NCBI GenBank assembly: GCA_016930515.1
Contig: JAFGGO010000114.1
Span: forward strand, 1 to 64,000
Origin: Promethearchaeota archaeon
GTDB taxonomy: Archaea; Asgardarchaeota; Lokiarchaeia; Sigyniarchaeales; SOKP01
DNA length: 64,000 nt
Reading direction: 5' to 3'
Each line of letters begins with the position of its first letter. Within the stretch, counting starts at the first letter, position 1. Shown piece by piece: positions 21,444 to 31,363 of the stretch. The notes beneath the pieces were generated by a model. That model saw only the letters and a list, made by a program, of their open reading frames with translations, was not told where the DNA came from and did no database searches. The position numbers were made by a program, and so were the translations under genes.

Positions 21444-22802
21444 TTATTCCGATTTTAATAATTTTTTTTCCTTAGCATCGAGCTCAAGCCAATCGCTTAA
21501 AATTTTTAGTTGTTTACGCGAGGAAGAACTCAGAGCTTGCAAAAACGGTACGAAATCTTGCATTGCTTCAAATTGCGAAATTTCATATTTTTCCTTTATT
21601 TTTTCGTACAAGCTCTCTTGGGGAGCAGTCATTGATGTCGAACTGATGTAAATTGGATTCGAAACCCTGCGAAAACCCTTGTTTGAAGCACCGTACCTGC
21701 TTGATATAGCGACCCCACCAGCAAAAAGGTCGTAAAAATACGGTAATAAACCCCAATACATGTTTTTTCGAATCCTACCAAAAATTTCATCGGCGAGAGA
21801 TAAATTTTCGTAAGCTTTTGAAAGATCCATATTATCGTAGATAAATGAGGGTATATTTTCGCTTACCCATTTATAGAGAAAATTATAATCAACATCGGAT
21901 TTATCAGTAAGGTTTCTCGCATCCCGTATAGTCGTTACATCTTGGAATAGCTGCCGAATTAAAGAAAAGATCTCTTCCATGGTATCTCTTCTCAAACTAC
22001 TTAAGAGGCTCATATCTGCTTTTTTAGCTTGACCTTGGCTAATTCCTTGAAGATCGTTGATAACTCCTCTTAAATCGCCATTATTTTTCTCAGCTATAAG
22101 ACCTAAATCGTCTTCGGTAAGACCCGTTACTTTTTCTTTGCTTAAGATCTTTTTCGCTATTTTTATTACTTCAGGCTTCGAAAGGGAGCGCACTTCAAAC
22201 CTTTGAATCTTTTTATAAAGCGTTTGAAGATTCTGCTTGTATTCATTGGAACACATAATAATAGGAAATTGAGTTTCTTGTGCAAGGTCAATAATTGCTG
22301 GGACGGCGCCTCTATCCTTATTTCCATAGATGCCATCGACCTCATCAATGAGTATGAGCTTTTTCTTAGCTTCGACAACAAAGTCCATGATCCCACGAGA
22401 TTTGGTGGTTTCCTTGAGTTTTTTTTCAAGAGCGTCCCTCGTTCTCGTGTCAGATGCGTTGGTTTCTATAACATCCATGTTCAAATCGTTTGCCAGAGCA
22501 TAAACTATTGAGGTTTTTCCAATACCTGGATCACCCTCCAGTAAAACCGCTGCTTGTTCTGATGGAAGCTTTATTTCATCTTTTTGCTTGTTGTCTGGTG
22601 CTGTATGATTATGTGTTCTTATTTTTTTATTAAGTGCGTTTATCTTACTTTTTTCAATAAAAAAATTATTAACGAACTTCGTGAGTTCTTCGGCCAAGTC
22701 GACTTGATGCCCACTTACTTTTGCTTTTGGGAGAGCCATATCCTTCAGACTTTTCGGACGATATTTTTCTACCCAAGGAATATTGGTTTTAAGATTTGAC
22801 AT
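21444..22802 (-). CDS. rfcL: Replication factor C large subunit (start adjusted to internal Met MSNLKTNIPWVEKYRPK)
   Basis: IPWVEKYRPKSLKDMALP, Walker A LEGDPGIGKTSIVYALAN, NASDTRTRD, LILIDEVDGI. Confidence 0.93.
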   Translation of the reverse strand: MSNLKTNIPWVEKYRPKSLKDMALPKAKVSGHQVDLAEELTKFVNNFFIEKSKINALNKKIRTHNHTAPDNKQKDEIKLPSEQAAVLLEGDPGIGKTSIVYALANDLNMDVIETNASDTRTRDALEKKLKETTKSRGIMDFVVEAKKKLILIDEVDGIYGNKDRGAVPAIIDLAQETQFPIIMCSNEYKQNLQTLYKKIQRFEVRSLSKPEVIKIAKKILSKEKVTGLTEDDLGLIAEKNNGDLRGVINDLQGISQGQAKKADMSLLSSLRRDTMEEIFSLIRQLFQDVTTIRDARNLTDKSDVDYNFLYKWVSENIPSFIYDNMDLSKAYENLSLADEIFGRIRKNMYWGLLPYFYDLFAGGVAISSRYGASNKGFRRVSNPIYISSTSMTAPQESLYEKIKEKYEISQFEAMQDFVPFLQALSSSSRKQLKILSDWLELDAKEKKLLKSE

Positions 22803-22815
22803 TCTAGCTAATACC

Positions 22816-23862
22816 TCATAAATATTCTGAAAACAAGCATAGTTTGGACAAGAGTGCTGAAACTTGAATATCACCATCTTGACCATCAATCGCTCGAAAG
22901 TCAGCCTCAGCAATCATCTTGATGATCTCACATCGAGCGTAATTATTCAAAGGAAGTTTTTCCAATTCGATAATTAAATGTGAGAATAACTCGTTCGAGT
23001 TAAATCGATAATTCGTTAATATAGTCCGACCAAGTTGTCTAGATTTTTTGAAATCACCTCTTAAGACCATCAATAAGAGGCTTCTTACTAGGTCTTTTTT
23101 GAATTTTTGAGAATTTTCAAAAAGAGTGTTAAGATCTATAGTATCGTTACTCACGCTACAGAGTTGGAGCAAGTCCAATGCCTTGGAAGGTTTCCCTTGG
23201 CATAATTTGTATAAAACAGGAATTACATCTTCTTTTATGTCTAAAGTTTCGTTGCGAGCCACATTTTTAACCATGAGATTAAATGATTTGTAATCCATCT
23301 GAGGGATTAAAAACAATTGACACCTACTTACGATTGGATCGATTATGGCAGATATTTTTGATGTGATTAGAATCATCCGACAATTCGATCCATATGTTTC
23401 CATTAATCTCCTGAACGCTTGCTGGTTAGACCCTAATGATTCAAAGTTTTTTACAATCAGAATCTTGAAAGGAGCGCCCATAACTTTTAATTGCACGAAC
23501 GGTTTAACTTTCACTTGAATAAAAGCGGGGGAAGTCATTGTTTTTCCAGCGGTGCTTCCAATCTTGCTTTTTGAGACGTAAGCTTCAGCTCGGGCTTGGT
23601 TTCGTTCTTCATCGGTCAAGGGTACATTCGCGTAAACAAGTTTTGAATTTGCTTCATGATACTTTCCTAAAAATTGTTTCGCAAATAACATTGCAAGAGT
23701 TGTCTTTCCTATTCCTTCCGAGCCTACAAATAAAAGATGTGGAAAGTTTTGTTGTTTTATTAGATCTTGAAGTTTAGTCTTGATCTCGTCCTGTCCAGGG
23801 ACGTTATCTATGGTTTGGGGCATGTATTTGATTCTCCAAATTGGAACGCTCACTTTTATCAT
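22816..23862 (-). CDS. Divergent second RFC small subunit
   Basis: RIKYMPQTIDNVPGQDEIKTKLQ, Walker A VGSEGIGKTTLA, SRCQLF arginine-finger motif, but Walker B reads ILIVKNFE. Confidence 0.85.
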   Translation of the reverse strand: MIKVSVPIWRIKYMPQTIDNVPGQDEIKTKLQDLIKQQNFPHLLFVGSEGIGKTTLAMLFAKQFLGKYHEANSKLVYANVPLTDEERNQARAEAYVSKSKIGSTAGKTMTSPAFIQVKVKPFVQLKVMGAPFKILIVKNFESLGSNQQAFRRLMETYGSNCRMILITSKISAIIDPIVSRCQLFLIPQMDYKSFNLMVKNVARNETLDIKEDVIPVLYKLCQGKPSKALDLLQLCSVSNDTIDLNTLFENSQKFKKDLVRSLLLMVLRGDFKKSRQLGRTILTNYRFNSNELFSHLIIELEKLPLNNYARCEIIKMIAEADFRAIDGQDGDIQVSALLSKLCLFSEYL

Positions 23863-24858
23863 TCACCTTAAAGGTTTCTTGTTGATTTTTTGTATGATTG
23901 TTGCCAACAATGCCATAAGCTGTATCTTGTCATCAGCACCTTGGTTTATGTTATAATCAGCGTCTCCAAACTTTTTTCGAATTTCTGCCTCTCCTTTAAA
24001 GTCAATTCCAGAAATATTTGATAATTCGTTTAAAATTTGCCTGATTAGATTCCTACTATCTAAATTTTCTAAAGTATTAATGATATTTTTTACAGCGTTG
24101 ATGTTTTTAGCTTCCAGTTCTTGAACGATCTTTAACAACGATTTTTGATCAATAAATCCCGAGATTTTTAGAATTTCTCCCAAATCCAAATCTTTAATCA
24201 AATCAAGAGCCACTGACATTTGCAACGTGTTAATCGCTTTCCTGAGATCTCCTCCAGATACAAAGAATAAAGCTTGAAAAAATTGTTCCTTTTGGCTTGA
24301 TGGAATTGTTAATTTTTCTGATTTTACCACCTGTTCAAGCCGTTCCACGATTTTTTCTTGTGTTAAGGTAACGAATCGAAACACTGCACAACGAGAAATG
24401 ATCGGATCTATTATCCTATTAATATAATTGCACATTAAAATGAATTTAACTCTAGAAGAACTATTCTCAATTATTCTTCGAAGTGCTTGTTGGACTTGAG
24501 TTGGAATATTGTCAGCTTCGTCTAAAAGAATGATTTTTAGAGAATTCTCACCCATAATGACACCTTGATTCGTGAATTCTTTAATCACATCGCGGACTAA
24601 TTCCATCCGGACAGTATCCGAAGCATTTAATTCAAGGACATTTTTATAGTAATCTTCCTTATTTATCAGAGATCTTGCCACTATTAACGCTGTACTTGTT
24701 TTACCCGTACCTGCGGGTCCTGTGAAAATCATGTGAGGCATTTCTCTGCTTTCTACGAAATTTTTCAAGTTATTGATTGCAATACTCTGGCTTACGATAT
24801 CGTCAAAAGATCGAGGCCTGTATTTCTCAACCCATGGAATGTCCAAATCAATAGTCAT
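23863..24858 (-). CDS. rfcS: Replication factor C small subunit
   Basis: IPWVEKYRPRSFDDIVSQ, FTGPAGTGKTSTALI, ELNASDTVRMELVRDVIKEF, ILLDEADNI, ISRCAVFRF. Confidence 0.96.
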   Translation of the reverse strand: MTIDLDIPWVEKYRPRSFDDIVSQSIAINNLKNFVESREMPHMIFTGPAGTGKTSTALIVARSLINKEDYYKNVLELNASDTVRMELVRDVIKEFTNQGVIMGENSLKIILLDEADNIPTQVQQALRRIIENSSSRVKFILMCNYINRIIDPIISRCAVFRFVTLTQEKIVERLEQVVKSEKLTIPSSQKEQFFQALFFVSGGDLRKAINTLQMSVALDLIKDLDLGEILKISGFIDQKSLLKIVQELEAKNINAVKNIINTLENLDSRNLIRQILNELSNISGIDFKGEAEIRKKFGDADYNINQGADDKIQLMALLATIIQKINKKPLR

Positions 24859-25063
24859 TTTTTATCACATTCTAACAATTAATGAAGAAAAGAAAGGAAT
24901 CAATTTATAATTAGGTGAGAATGAGATGATTTTATAATTTCTATTTAGGATTTAATATTTAATCGTTTATGGTTAATATTGAAGAGAGTATATAATTATA
25001 TTAAACAAAGAAACATGTACTGAAGGGAATTATTAGAAATTTCACCTCATAAATAACTGATGC

Positions 25064-25573
25064 CTATTTATTTTCTTCTTCTTGATTACCCTCGTAATCC
25101 TCGAGATCTAATTCTAAAACTTCGTAAACTTTTTTAAAATGCGTTTTTTTATACAATTCTGCTGCCTTGGTCGCCCTACTTTTTAAATTAACTTTTACTT
25201 TCTGGACTTTTACCTTTTTTAAGTGTTCAAGCGCTTTATTTAGGAGAATGCGCCCAAGTCCGATTCCTCGATATTCGGATTTTAGAAAAACTTGCTTTAT
25301 ATAACCCTCAGAATCACCGTAGGGATCTATACGGAGTTCGGCAACTATCATGCCAACTACCTCGTTGTTTTTATCCTTGTCTTTGGCAATTAGAATGCCG
25401 TGTCGCTGAAGAGGATCGTATAATCTTCTTCTAATACCCCAATCAAATCGTTTTGGTTCAAATTCTTGATCCAAGTCTTCGACTAATTGCTTCGTTAAAT
25501 CCTTCAAGGCTTCAATGTCGTCGGGAGTCGCAATATCCACTTCAATATTTCCGTCCATATCAATACATCGCAA
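25064..25573 (-). CDS. GNAT-family N-acetyltransferase
   Basis: VVGMIVAELRIDPYGDSEGYIKQVFLKSEYRGIGLGRILLNKALEHLKK. Confidence 0.9.
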   Translation of the reverse strand: MRCIDMDGNIEVDIATPDDIEALKDLTKQLVEDLDQEFEPKRFDWGIRRRLYDPLQRHGILIAKDKDKNNEVVGMIVAELRIDPYGDSEGYIKQVFLKSEYRGIGLGRILLNKALEHLKKVKVQKVKVNLKSRATKAAELYKKTHFKKVYEVLELDLEDYEGNQEEENK

Positions 25574-25749
25574 GTTGTAATATTATTGTATATGATGAAA
25601 TTGTATTCGTTTATTCTTTATAAAGTTACATTAGACATGTTATAATATCATTAAAATGAACAATCTTCTAATAACGGTTTCGATTCTAAGCTTATCGCAT
25701 GTTAAAATAAGAAAGAGAAAAATGAATGAAATATCGATTATTTCCTTTT

Positions 25750-26016
25750 TTAAGGATGTCCCCTGGCAATCCACGCTTTTATTTCTTCGTTCAAGGCGTT
25801 ACATGATGGACATGTATCGGTTACACCCCATAAATCGGTGGAAAGATGGACGCGAGTAAAAAGATTTCCGCATTTATCACAAGTAATATACTTGGCACCA
25901 CATTTTTCGCACATCTTTAGGTTGTCGCCGCGTACGAAAGGAAATTTTCTTTTTAAAATCGAGTCGTTTACCAAACGGAATTCGGATCCACCACATTCCA
26001 CACAATTTATCCCATC
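25750..26016 (-). CDS. Four-CxxC zinc-ribbon protein (copy 2; start at Met MAFDGINCVECGG)
   Basis: CVEC-CEKC-CDKC-CPSC; aligns along its length with the adjacent ORF. Confidence 0.8.
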   Translation of the reverse strand, partial: DGINCVECGGSEFRLVNDSILKRKFPFVRGDNLKMCEKCGAKYITCDKCGNLFTRVHLSTDLWGVTDTCPSCNALNEEIKAWIARGHP

Positions 26017-26052
26017 AAACGCCATATCTCGTCCCCGGTTGTTGTACATGAA

Positions 26053-26316
26053 CTAAGATGTCGATATGAAGAAATCTACATCTGGATCCTTATGACCACA
26101 GGAAGGGCATTGCAAATTTACCTCCCAGCTTTCAAGACCCGGGTGCACTCGAGTATATAATCCTTGACATTGTTTGCAAACGAGATATTTAGCACCACAA
26201 CCTGCGCACATCGTTAATTGTCCATTTTCAACAAAGCGGAAGGTTCTTTTCATCCACTCGTCATGGACGAGCGAAAAACTTGTTCCACCGCACGCATCGC
26301 ATACCTTATCTGGCAT
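26053..26316 (-). CDS. Four-CxxC zinc-ribbon protein (copy 1)
   Basis: CDAC-CAGC-CKQC-CPSC; shared GAKY..C..C..L[FY]TRVH core. Confidence 0.8.
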   Translation of the reverse strand: MPDKVCDACGGTSFSLVHDEWMKRTFRFVENGQLTMCAGCGAKYLVCKQCQGLYTRVHPGLESWEVNLQCPSCGHKDPDVDFFISTS

Positions 26317-26585
26317 TGTTTCGTTTCACATTTAATTGTGTTTTTTTTATAGTAATATTATAGCGTAAATGTTTTTTAACTTTAGGGTTTAGATCGTTTT
26401 TACGATAATAAGAAGCGTGGATCGATTAAGATGGGGATTATTTCTGATATGCCTTCTTCTTATTTTATTTCAAAGTCAGTTTTAAAAATCTAAATTTTTT
26501 AAGCGCATAAAACAAATATTAAGAACTTGAAAATCTTTCCAATTAGCGGATCTTATCATAAATAAGAATTTAAAAAAAAAACGAA

Positions 26586-26909
26586 TCACATGTTTAGTTT
26601 CTTAGTTGCACCAGCACCTTTAATTTCAGGATTGACTTCTTCAATTTCTCCAATGAGTTGAAAAACTTTATCATCAGATAAAGCTTCAGAATACTTGACA
26701 AGAAATTCCTTATTCCCAACAAATAACCCCTTTCGTTTTAAGGGCTTTCCATCGTCTTTTAGGGGATTTACCTCTAAATAGAGCAACGCGGGTCTAGATT
26801 TAGTTGGGGGTACTTTAACCACAAACACACCAGGTACAGGCGTTTCCATCTTTTCCCAATCTTTACCTTTTTCGAGATGATCTTTTAATTGTGTTTTAAT
26901 ATCAACCAT
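26586..26909 (-). CDS. Hypothetical protein
   Basis: 107-aa ORF with coherent composition. Confidence 0.55.
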   Translation of the reverse strand: MVDIKTQLKDHLEKGKDWEKMETPVPGVFVVKVPPTKSRPALLYLEVNPLKDDGKPLKRKGLFVGNKEFLVKYSEALSDDKVFQLIGEIEEVNPEIKGAGATKKLNM

Positions 26910-27156
26910 AGTTAATTCATATAATTTTTTATATATGTATATGGTGTTACGTATATGATGTAATAAATATTTTTTGGTGAATAAAAAAATAAAAAAAAAT
27001 CTTTTGTACGATCCATGGCTTTAAAGAGAACGAGAAGCAAGGATTGAGAGTCTTTTACTTGAATTGCTTCTTAAAGACGATATTCGTATCATTTGGTAAT
27101 TATTATTCTTTTGTCGGGCTTCTTGGGGTCTTTTTCCATTGAAATGCTTAAATATC

Positions 27157-27181
27157 ACCTTAATATATATAAATGTAAGGT
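27157..27181. promoter_or_regulatory. Inverted repeat ACCTTA-N13-TAAGGT enclosing a TATA-like stretch upstream of the RHH gene
   Basis: Read directly: tatcACCTTAatatatataaatgTAAGGTatt. Confidence 0.5.
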
Positions 27182-27213
27182 ATTAAAAACAATTAAAATG
27201 GAGTGATAAAAAA

Positions 27214-27432
27214 ATGCAATTAATTAGCGTCAACATTCCCGAATCTTACTTAAAGGTATTGGAAATGTTAGTAATAGACGGTAAATTTCCAAATAGAAGC
27301 GAAGCGATTAGGATTGCTATCCGCGATCTAATAAAAACCGAGTTTCTAATTGACGAAACGATTAAGAAAAGCGAGAATTCTTATATTAAAATTGAAAGCG
27401 AAGAAATTCAGCAAGAGAACCTAGTTTTTTGA
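27214..27432 (+). CDS. Ribbon-helix-helix (CopG-like) transcriptional regulator
   Basis: QLISVNIPESYLKVLEMLVIDGKFPNRSEAIRIAIRDLIKTE; RBS ggagtg upstream. Confidence 0.85.
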   Translation: MQLISVNIPESYLKVLEMLVIDGKFPNRSEAIRIAIRDLIKTEFLIDETIKKSENSYIKIESEEIQQENLVF

Positions 27433-27445
27433 TGAAATAAATAAT

Positions 27446-30400
27446 TTATTCTTTTTTGTTCCCTTTTAATAATTCTCTAATCCTTTTTTCTCTTTCAGAT
27501 CTTCTTGCTTCAATTCTTTCCTTAAGTAAATCTCCAGAGATGGAATCTTCTTCTTTATCAATAACTTTTGTTTCGGAAATAACATTCTCTGTTTCTTCTC
27601 CCATTCGTTTCTTATATTTTTTTATGAGGTCGTTAATATTTTGGAGGAATTCCTCGTTTTTGGGTAATTTTATAGATTCAAGGTTATATTTAGCTTCTAT
27701 TAATTGCGAAACGGCTTTCATTGTTCGATTTCGGTATAAAGATATATTTGCTCTATCTAAAGCTTTGTAAGCATCCTCAAATTTATCGAGATTTTCGTTG
27801 TTTTCTGGCGTCTTTATTGTTATTATCGGAACCAAGCTCTTGGTATTTAAATCAGAGATTAATTTTTTTAGTCGTATCACTTCCGTGTGTCTATTCTGGC
27901 CTTTAAAAACTTCAATCAATTTTTTTAAAATTAATATAGCCTCGTTATATTTTAAATTGTCGATTGCCGAGTATGCAACTTCCAATCCTTCTTCAGTATT
28001 GCTTTCAAAGACTTTTGTCTTCTTAATGCTTTCTTTTGGTGCGGTTTTAGACTGTTTTAATAGTTCATTCCTCTGTCTTTTTTCCCTTGTAGTTTTCTGT
28101 CTAAGTAATATCAATTTTTCGTATCTTTTTTGTTCCCTCATCACTTTTAATAACAAATCACTATTTATTCTCGAAACTTCAAGTTGCCAACCAATATTCT
28201 TGAATAGATCGCGAGCATTAATGTATTTTTCTGTAGCCTCCTTAAACTGTTTTTTGTTCAAGAGTTCAGTTCCTTTTTCTAGTAATGCGTAAGCTTCGTC
28301 AGAAATCTCTTTTTCCTGTACTTTCTCTCTTTGTTTTTGAAGAATGATATTTCTTTTATTTTCTTCCTCTAATATATTACGTTCTTTAACTTTTTGGAGG
28401 TGATCGTCAAGCTGATTTTTTACTTTTTCCTTTCTCTCTTGTATTTGTTGCTTTAATTTGTTTTCGCGTTCTAATTTTTTAATTTTTTCTTTTATAGCTA
28501 GGATTGACTCTTTTACCATAGATATACCTTCTTTCCACTCTATCTCTCTTAAAATCACCTCACTTTCTTCGTATAAACTGATTGCCACATGATAATTACC
28601 TTGAACGAGTTCTCTCTTTCCCTGATCCATAAGTAGTAGGGCTTTATCCCTTTTTTCTCTTTTTTCCCGTTGTTTTTGCTCCTGAAACTCTATTTCTTCC
28701 TTCTTTTTACGTTCTATCTCGAGTTTTTCTAATTCTTGTCTCCTCCGTTCAAGTTGCCTCTGTTGAGCGTTTGATTGTTCGACTTTTTGCATTTCTAATT
28801 TTCTCAAGCGTTCATCCCTTTTTTTCTTGTCTTTATAAAACTTGATGGTCGTAATCAATCTGTTTGCCTCCTCGGTCCAATGAATATCGAGAAAAATTCT
28901 TCGAGCTTCCCGATAATTTGAAATAATACCATCAAATGGACTTTCGAGGCTCAAGATGTCCTTTTTCAGCGAAGCTTCGTACAATTTTGCATTAGTTTCG
29001 GCTTCATCTATTAATTTCATTGCTTTTTCCGCCTTCTCGCGCTCAAATACCTTATTTACGACTTGCTTTTCCACAACCGGTTGTTTAACTTGTGATTGAA
29101 CCCTATATGACTCTGCAAATTCCTTGTCTCTTTGTGCTTTTCTCGCTTCTATTTGGCGTAACTTATTGTCTTGTTCTATTTTCGTTTTATAATGCTTTAT
29201 TGATCCATGATAAGCAAGCGCTTGCTGTTCCAATCCTTTTTCCTTTAATAATTGTTGTATATTCCGATAGATTTCGATTATTTTTTCATATGGTCTTTCT
29301 ATAAAATTCTTTTTTTTAAGTGCTAAAGTATATTCCCTATCCATTTTCTCGATTTGCCTGACCATTTCGTCGATTTTACTATTGAAGTCCTGTTCCTCAG
29401 CTTCCTCTTTTCTCATCTTTTCGAGAACATCCATTTTTTTCTCAAATTCCGCGAGATGGGCCTCAATATTTTCCATAGTTTTGATTTCTTCTTGCTCCTT
29501 TTTAGCATCGTTTTGTATCTTTTGATCTTGGATTTCTCTTAATTTATTGTCTTTTTGTATTTTCTCTTTGTATAAACGTATTGGATTGTTATAAATAGAT
29601 GCTGCTTGGTTCAATCCTTTTTCAACGAACATTTTTTGAATCGTTTGATAGATATCAATAATTTCTGGGTAAGGACAAGCAACGAAATTTCCTTTTTTAA
29701 GCTCTAACTCGTAATTCCTATCCATTTTTTGGACTTTATCCAATAATTCATTCACGCTATTTTCAATAGAAAAGTCTTCTTCCCGAACCAGAGGTTTATA
29801 TTCGGGTAAATCTGATTGTTGATTAATATCTTCAATTGAAACGTTAGTTTTATGCATTTCTTCGATTTCTCTTTCGCGTAAAATCTTTTTTTCTTCAATT
29901 ACTCTTAAATTTTCATCTTTTTCTAATTTTTGATGATAAATTTTAATTTGATTCATATATGGTTCGATTAAATCGTTCCAACCTCTTTCAATAAGCATTT
30001 GTTTTATATCTGAATATATTTTGATTGCTTCTTGATAGGGTGCCTCAATTGTATCTAATGCCGTTTTCACATCTTTTCTTAGGGCAGTCTCATATTCCCT
30101 TACTTTTTTCTCAATAGATTCAACCATTTTTGAAATCTTTTCTTCGAAAATGCGGTCTTCCTGTTTCTTGCTCTCTGCCTCTAAAGCACTTTGAATTCTT
30201 TCTTCTTCCATTGGAAGGAGAATCTCTTGATCGAGTGGAGGAGATTCGATTTTAGTTGATTCTTCAATCTCTTCAATTGTAGTTTCTTCCAATGGTATAG
30301 CTTCAGGCTCAATCTTTGGTTTTTCAACATTTAAACTTGCTTTAACTCGTTTTATTTCGTCTAATGCCTTTTCGATCTTAGCAATTTCGTGCCCCCAATT

Positions 30401-31219
30401 CAGTTGTGAAAATAAGATTGAAGCTTCCTCGTAAAACTCAATAGCAGATTTAAAATCCTCCATCTTTGCATTTTGGGAGGCTTTCATTATTAATTTATAT
30501 GCGAGATCGGATAAGTGCCTCTCCTTTTTTTTTTTCGCATCTAATTCTTGTTCGGAAACTTTCTCTAAACTCGATTCGGAAGTTAGCTCTAACTCTGATT
30601 GGGGAATAGGTTCGTTAATAGTCTGAGGGATTTCGCTTCTTTTCAGGAACGCTTCCTTCTTTAGGTAGCAATTCCCAATTAATAATTCAAGCTCGCTAAT
30701 CATATCGTTATCGCTAATATCATTGTATATATTAAGTGCCTCATCGTATTTCTCTATGGCGTCATCGAATTCTTCTATTTCTTCTAGTTCTTGAGCTTGT
30801 TTAATTAACTTTTGAGCAATTTCTGAAAGACTGGAAATTTTTAATTCTGGCTCTTCAATTTGTATTTGTTCGACTGAAGAAGCAATTTTTTCGTCAGTCA
30901 TTTCGGACTTAGTGGCTTTTACTTGATCTTCTATGAAAGATTGTTCCTTTAGTAAGTAAATTTCCGATATTTTTTGTTCGATAGCGCTAATTTCCGCAGT
31001 TCTTTCTATTTGCGAATATATACCTATCGCTTGGCGTAGCGTTTCAATTGCGTCATCGTAATAATGAGAATTTATCAAGTTAATCGCGTGAACAACGACC
31101 TCATAACCTTCTGCGGCTATTTCCTCTTCCATTTCTAATAAATCCGAAAAGAATGCCTCCTTGGTCGGATCAGGTTTGTTTTCGTCCCATTCTTCTTTTT
31201 CTTCGTCCATTAACCTCAA
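27446..31219 (-). CDS. 1257-aa coiled-coil/TPR-like repeat protein
   Basis: TPR-like helices (AQELEEIEEFDDAIEKYDEALNIYNDI) and at least four related segments of the form [MV]xxIEKxxREYxxALKKxxxxxPYxxIIxIYxxIxxxLxExG...xxIKxYxxKIxxDxxLRxIxxxK. Confidence 0.8.
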   Translation of the reverse strand: MRLMDEEKEEWDENKPDPTKEAFFSDLLEMEEEIAAEGYEVVVHAINLINSHYYDDAIETLRQAIGIYSQIERTAEISAIEQKISEIYLLKEQSFIEDQVKATKSEMTDEKIASSVEQIQIEEPELKISSLSEIAQKLIKQAQELEEIEEFDDAIEKYDEALNIYNDISDNDMISELELLIGNCYLKKEAFLKRSEIPQTINEPIPQSELELTSESSLEKVSEQELDAKKKKERHLSDLAYKLIMKASQNAKMEDFKSAIEFYEEASILFSQLNWGHEIAKIEKALDEIKRVKASLNVEKPKIEPEAIPLEETTIEEIEESTKIESPPLDQEILLPMEEERIQSALEAESKKQEDRIFEEKISKMVESIEKKVREYETALRKDVKTALDTIEAPYQEAIKIYSDIKQMLIERGWNDLIEPYMNQIKIYHQKLEKDENLRVIEEKKILREREIEEMHKTNVSIEDINQQSDLPEYKPLVREEDFSIENSVNELLDKVQKMDRNYELELKKGNFVACPYPEIIDIYQTIQKMFVEKGLNQAASIYNNPIRLYKEKIQKDNKLREIQDQKIQNDAKKEQEEIKTMENIEAHLAEFEKKMDVLEKMRKEEAEEQDFNSKIDEMVRQIEKMDREYTLALKKKNFIERPYEKIIEIYRNIQQLLKEKGLEQQALAYHGSIKHYKTKIEQDNKLRQIEARKAQRDKEFAESYRVQSQVKQPVVEKQVVNKVFEREKAEKAMKLIDEAETNAKLYEASLKKDILSLESPFDGIISNYREARRIFLDIHWTEEANRLITTIKFYKDKKKRDERLRKLEMQKVEQSNAQQRQLERRRQELEKLEIERKKKEEIEFQEQKQREKREKRDKALLLMDQGKRELVQGNYHVAISLYEESEVILREIEWKEGISMVKESILAIKEKIKKLERENKLKQQIQERKEKVKNQLDDHLQKVKERNILEEENKRNIILQKQREKVQEKEISDEAYALLEKGTELLNKKQFKEATEKYINARDLFKNIGWQLEVSRINSDLLLKVMREQKRYEKLILLRQKTTREKRQRNELLKQSKTAPKESIKKTKVFESNTEEGLEVAYSAIDNLKYNEAILILKKLIEVFKGQNRHTEVIRLKKLISDLNTKSLVPIITIKTPENNENLDKFEDAYKALDRANISLYRNRTMKAVSQLIEAKYNLESIKLPKNEEFLQNINDLIKKYKKRMGEETENVISETKVIDKEEDSISGDLLKERIEARRSEREKRIRELLKGNKKE

Positions 31220-31363
31220 CCAATTTAAATTGTACTTTTTTTAGAAATAATTTCCTTATAAGCTATGTATATTATTCAGTAATGCTTTAAAAATTCATTA
31301 TAAACTTAATAGTCTTTTTATTTCAAGGTTTTAAGTCAGGGGAGAGATCTATTTTAAAAAGAA

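Noticed and set aside
27456-28292. Three plus-strand ORFs inside the 1257-aa gene
   Set aside because: Phe/Ser/Leu-rich antisense translation of Lys/Glu-rich coiled-coil codons.
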